A DNA stretch of 64,000 bases from Diploscapter coronatus (Eukaryota; Nematoda; Chromadorea; Rhabditida; Rhabditidae): positions 39,199,249 to 39,263,248 of the forward strand of contig OZ038423.1 in assembly GCA_964036155.1 (NCBI GenBank), read 5' to 3'. The first letter of the stretch is position 1. Each line of letters begins with the position of its first letter. Under the pieces are notes generated by a model. That model saw only the letters and a list, made by a program, of their open reading frames with translations, was not told where the DNA came from and searched no databases. Below, piece by piece: positions 60,401 through 64,000 of the stretch. Both the position numbers and the translations under genes were made by a program.

Positions 60401-63400
60401 TTTTTGTGAAGTTTTCAAGCATTTCATCGGTGTAGAATTTGTAACGAATTTGGTAAACATTTTTTTTAGATAATAATGAAATTTTCATTATATTGAGCTT
60501 GAATATCTAATTTCTGATCACCTTCAATCTATTTTCATCTCAATTATTGTGGCCTTATTAGCCTTGTTTGCACTATGTTTTGGTTCGTCTTGATTAGCGC
60601 TTGAAAAAAGTGCAAGAAAAACTAATTGTGTTAATTTTTCACGTTCTTCAAAACTTATGATATCATTGATAATTTTTCTAATCCAAAAATTTCGAACCTT
60701 CTGCTCCCGCCCCTACTTTTCACTTCCGTATCTCAAACTAATCATTTTTGTCAAAACTCTCGAGCATTTTTCATTTTTGCATTTTCATGTTCGTCCAAAA
60801 CATGCCTTGAAGAACCCTCGAAAGTTCGGATTTTTTGCCGAATTTCGCGTGGCTTTTTCTCGTTTTCTCTGGAGGTTTGCATACTTTCGCGTATCAGAGA
60901 TTGAAAATTCGAAAGAGGAAAGCCTGCTGGTGGATGAAAATATTGGACCAGTAAATTCGCGTCATCTCATTAATCTTATGGAGAAGAGAGCCTCAGTTAG
61001 AAAATTTCAACAAATTTTCTGGGTTTAAGATTTTTGAGTGTCAAAGACTGAGATTTCGGGAGAACTTCTTGCAGAATGAGAAGATTCGGAATTCTAAAAA
61101 TCCGGGAAACCGATGCTAATTTGGTGCAGCTTTCTTGAAACACCCCGAAAAATCTTTCATTCATAGATTTGGAGAATGGAACCAGAAAACGAAAGTGGGA
61201 TATTCAGAGACACCAAAGCATAATCAGTTAGATGCAACATCCTTGTCTTGCTCTTTTTTTTCGCAAAATTGAATTTGCACAGACTGGTGTCTCTTCCTTG
61301 TTCCTTAATTTTTCTTGATCGTAAAAAAATTTAGAGAAACTCGTATCTTCATCAGCTTTCATCAAGCTATATATATATTTTTTTTTTTGAGAAATTAGAT
61401 TTTTCCCTTTCTATTTTGCTTGTTTTCTTTTTAAAATGATGAAAATTTATCTTATTTTCGTTTTTTTCATCGGAACTCATCAAATTTTTGACAATTCATC
61501 CAATGTTTCTGCTCCTTTCTTGGAATCTTCTCATTTCACGTGAAACCCGTCGTCTGTGCATCCGAAATTCCGAATTATGCACTCAGCGCTCTACTCTCAT
61601 TTGATGCCGTCTTTTGCAAATTCAATTTCTCCCAAATTCCCCTCATACAAATGAATCATCGAATTTTTGGAGGATGGCGAAAAACATCTTGCAGAGTTGC
61701 TCTAGTTCTCTGGTTTAGCTTGTGCTATCTCAACGAAAAATCTACAATATTGACTAAGAATTTTATTTATTACCTTCTTCAGTTTTAGACAATTTCTTTC
61801 GTAGTCAGGCAGCTTGTGCCCAATTTTCAAAAGTCGTTTTCGAAATCCTCGTCATTTCTGCAAAATTTTAAACTTAATTGATTTACGAACGTTCTCCACA
61901 AGACAATTCACTAGGAAAACGTAGTTTTCCGAAAATATAATTATCTGAGACTCATCCCAGCCTGATTTGCATATCTATTCTTCAGCATATTCTCAAAATC
62001 TGCGTCTAATTTTTGGAAGTATCGTCCAGGAAACTTGGTGCATGCGTATACATTTTCAATTGAGTTTGTGCATATGCAGATGGACTAAAAATACGCGCGA
62101 CTTGGCTCGTAAAGCGAAAAGTGGTCAGAAGCTGAGAAAATATATTTGAAAGTCTGAAAAGTGACTTCCATCTAAGGAGTTGGTTTTGGAAAAAATAGCG
62201 GGAAGGTGAAAAACGAGGAAAATAAGCCCAGAAAATTACGTTCATCAGTTCTTTTTTCTATAGTCTAGGGAACATTGTTGTGGACTGAATTGTTCGTAAT
62301 TAGTCCAATTTTCTTTGTTTTCACATCTTTCTTCAAATACGTAATCTTAGGTTTGTTAGGTAAAATGTATATCAAACGTAGATTTCTAAAAGTAGCACGG
62401 ATTTTGTAAATAGTACATTTTTCATACACTTTCGTAGGATGAAGTGATTTAGAAAAACTGATAGAATGGAGAATAAATGCATGGAAAACGAGTGTGCGAA
62501 TCTGATGATGAAAGACAAAAAATGCGCCCAGTATTTTCTATGAAATCCCCCTTTTGAATAGACATAGATTTGTGCTGAGATAGTTGAATATTTTAAGGTC
62601 AGACGATCGTTTTAGTATACAGAGCGAAAACGTTTATCTAAACTCCTAAATGCGTCACGGAACTTTGCACTGAAATCTCTAAACTGTATTTTTGAGAGTT
62701 TTTGTTTAAAAATTATGAATAATCCCTTCACTGTGAGGTGGACTTTCGTAAAATTCTATATTTTTAAACAAAATTTCTGAGCGTTTCTAAATCTGAATAA
62801 GGGAAGTTGGAACTTCGATTTGGAACCACAAAGAGATCAATCTCGATTTTAGTTAATTTCAATATTAATCAACCTGAATTCAGTTTACCACACATTTTCT
62901 TTTCATCAAAATTTCACTATCTTTCAGAAAAAATATCGGGATCTTGAAAAATCTTGACCTACTAAATCTCGTATTGAGCTGTTCTTTTGACAGCATAAAA
63001 TGGCTATTCGAATGTATAGCATGTGACAAATGAAGGAGTGGAGAGAGGGCAAGAGATTTGGAGAAACAGACGCGCAGAGATAAATAAAGAAGCGGAAGAA
63101 ATAAGACATAGGGCACAGACCTCACAGCTGATCACACATGGAATCATAAAATCTATTTATCTGTGCCGTTTTAGAGCCGACCGATTTATTTTCATATTTC
63201 ATATCACGAAGCTTGGAAACCGTTTTTGGAAATCACTTATATTATTTTGGTAGACCTTTCTTTGAATTTACGAATCCCTGAAAACTTATTCGTTAAATGT
63301 CTATTTACTTCATTTTTATATCTTTTTAATGTTCGAATATTACTCCTCTTACAAATCATTGAATCAAAATCTTGGTGAATTTTTAGATTGTCTGAAACTA

Positions 63401-64000
63401 CTACATTCAAAAATTTCATTGAATTTTTACAGTTTACCACTTTACCGGACCTGACTCATTCGAATGCGAAATGCTGAATTAGCGACGATAGATATTCGGG
63501 TGTGATTGTTTCTGTTTCTAACTTGTTTTGTGATGAAAAGGCAGCGTTTTTTTTCCTATCGCCGAATGGTAGAATCGAAGAATGAATCAGCCGCATTTCT
63601 TTACTGGCGAAAAGACGGACCTATCGATGCCGTTTTCGATCATAACATTTTTTCTAAAAGGAGGGTAAAATTCGGAATTAATAGCGGAAATGAGTTGATT
63701 TGACGATATTTCGTTAACGGTTCATAAAACGCGAATTTTCTAATTTTATGGTCCATTATGAATGTTTTATTTTGCGAAAACAATGCTTTATCATTTTGAC
63801 AAATGAATCAGGCCTCATTCTCAACCCACTTAATTTTTAAGTTTCATTAAATTTTATGACGATTTCTATAAATTAATCGATGAAACCGAACAGTTTATTG
63901 TTTTAGGTAGGATTGAAAAATTTTGAATTTCAAAAAATCTATAATTTTGTGTTATATGATAGGCAAACAAAACCGATAGCAGACCCCTCCACATAGGGAA

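Larger units (their letters stand above)
52137..64000. other. AT-rich gene desert, 11.9 kb
   Basis: No spliced gene could be built on either strand. It contains two MITEs (53313-53543 and 54314-54401), a pyrimidine-rich stretch at about 56180-56480, and a pyrimidine-rich stretch at about 60130-60300. Many 60-110-residue frames are low-complexity (Phe/Leu/Ser). It could be intergenic or a large intron of a gene whose exons lie beyond the window. Confidence 0.5.

Overview
This is nuclear DNA of a nematode. The signs are many short introns (about 40-60 bp) ending in TTTTCAG-like acceptors, orphan acceptor sites just upstream of start codons as expected for spliced-leader trans-splicing, three same-strand gene pairs with operon-type spacing, and a nematode-type CHK kinase-like protein. 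I cannot name the species. A cluster of LEA-like hydrophilic protein genes would suit a desiccation- or stress-tolerant worm, but that is inference. All gene models were spliced by eye from reading frame, splice sites and family knowledge.

Region 1 (1-31.5 kb) is gene dense. In order: the 3' end of an unknown + strand gene; a CHK kinase-like protein (-); exosome subunit RRP40 (+) followed at operon spacing by a UPF0598 protein (+); a 53BP1/HSR-9-like DNA-damage protein (-); ribosomal protein S19 (+); nicalin (-); mitochondrial prolyl-tRNA synthetase (+) followed at operon spacing by a neutral sphingomyelinase (+); an unknown four-helix membrane protein (+); an Sp-family zinc-finger factor (+); a small orphan gene (+); kynurenine formamidase (+) followed at operon spacing by a class I phosphatidylinositol transfer protein (+); and a Ser/Arg-rich tail-anchored protein (+).

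Region 2 (32.7-35.0 kb) holds one Cys-loop ligand-gated channel (-) with an anion-type PAR motif.

Region 3 (35.7-41.9 kb) is a tandem array of about 1.8-2.6 kb units. Each unit carries a roughly 110-residue LEA-like gene plus a companion 59-residue LEA-like gene. The companion is intact in one unit and reduced to a short 3' remnant beside a MITE in the other two. The LEA-like promoters share a TATA box and a FOXO-type GTAAACAT site. One unit carries a 900-bp mariner-like insertion whose empty site survives in the other two.

Region 4 (41.9-48.3 kb) has no gene I can support. Region 5 (48.3-52.1 kb) is a leucine-rich-repeat transmembrane receptor resembling DMA-1, including a C-terminal YFGI. 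Region 6 (52.1-64 kb) is an AT-rich gene desert with two MITEs.

No CRISPR, phage or bacterial features are present, and no rRNA or intact tRNA gene was recognised. The most notable content is the LEA-like array and its transposon history, recurrent GC-AG introns and non-YAG acceptors, and several short inverted-repeat elements inside introns.
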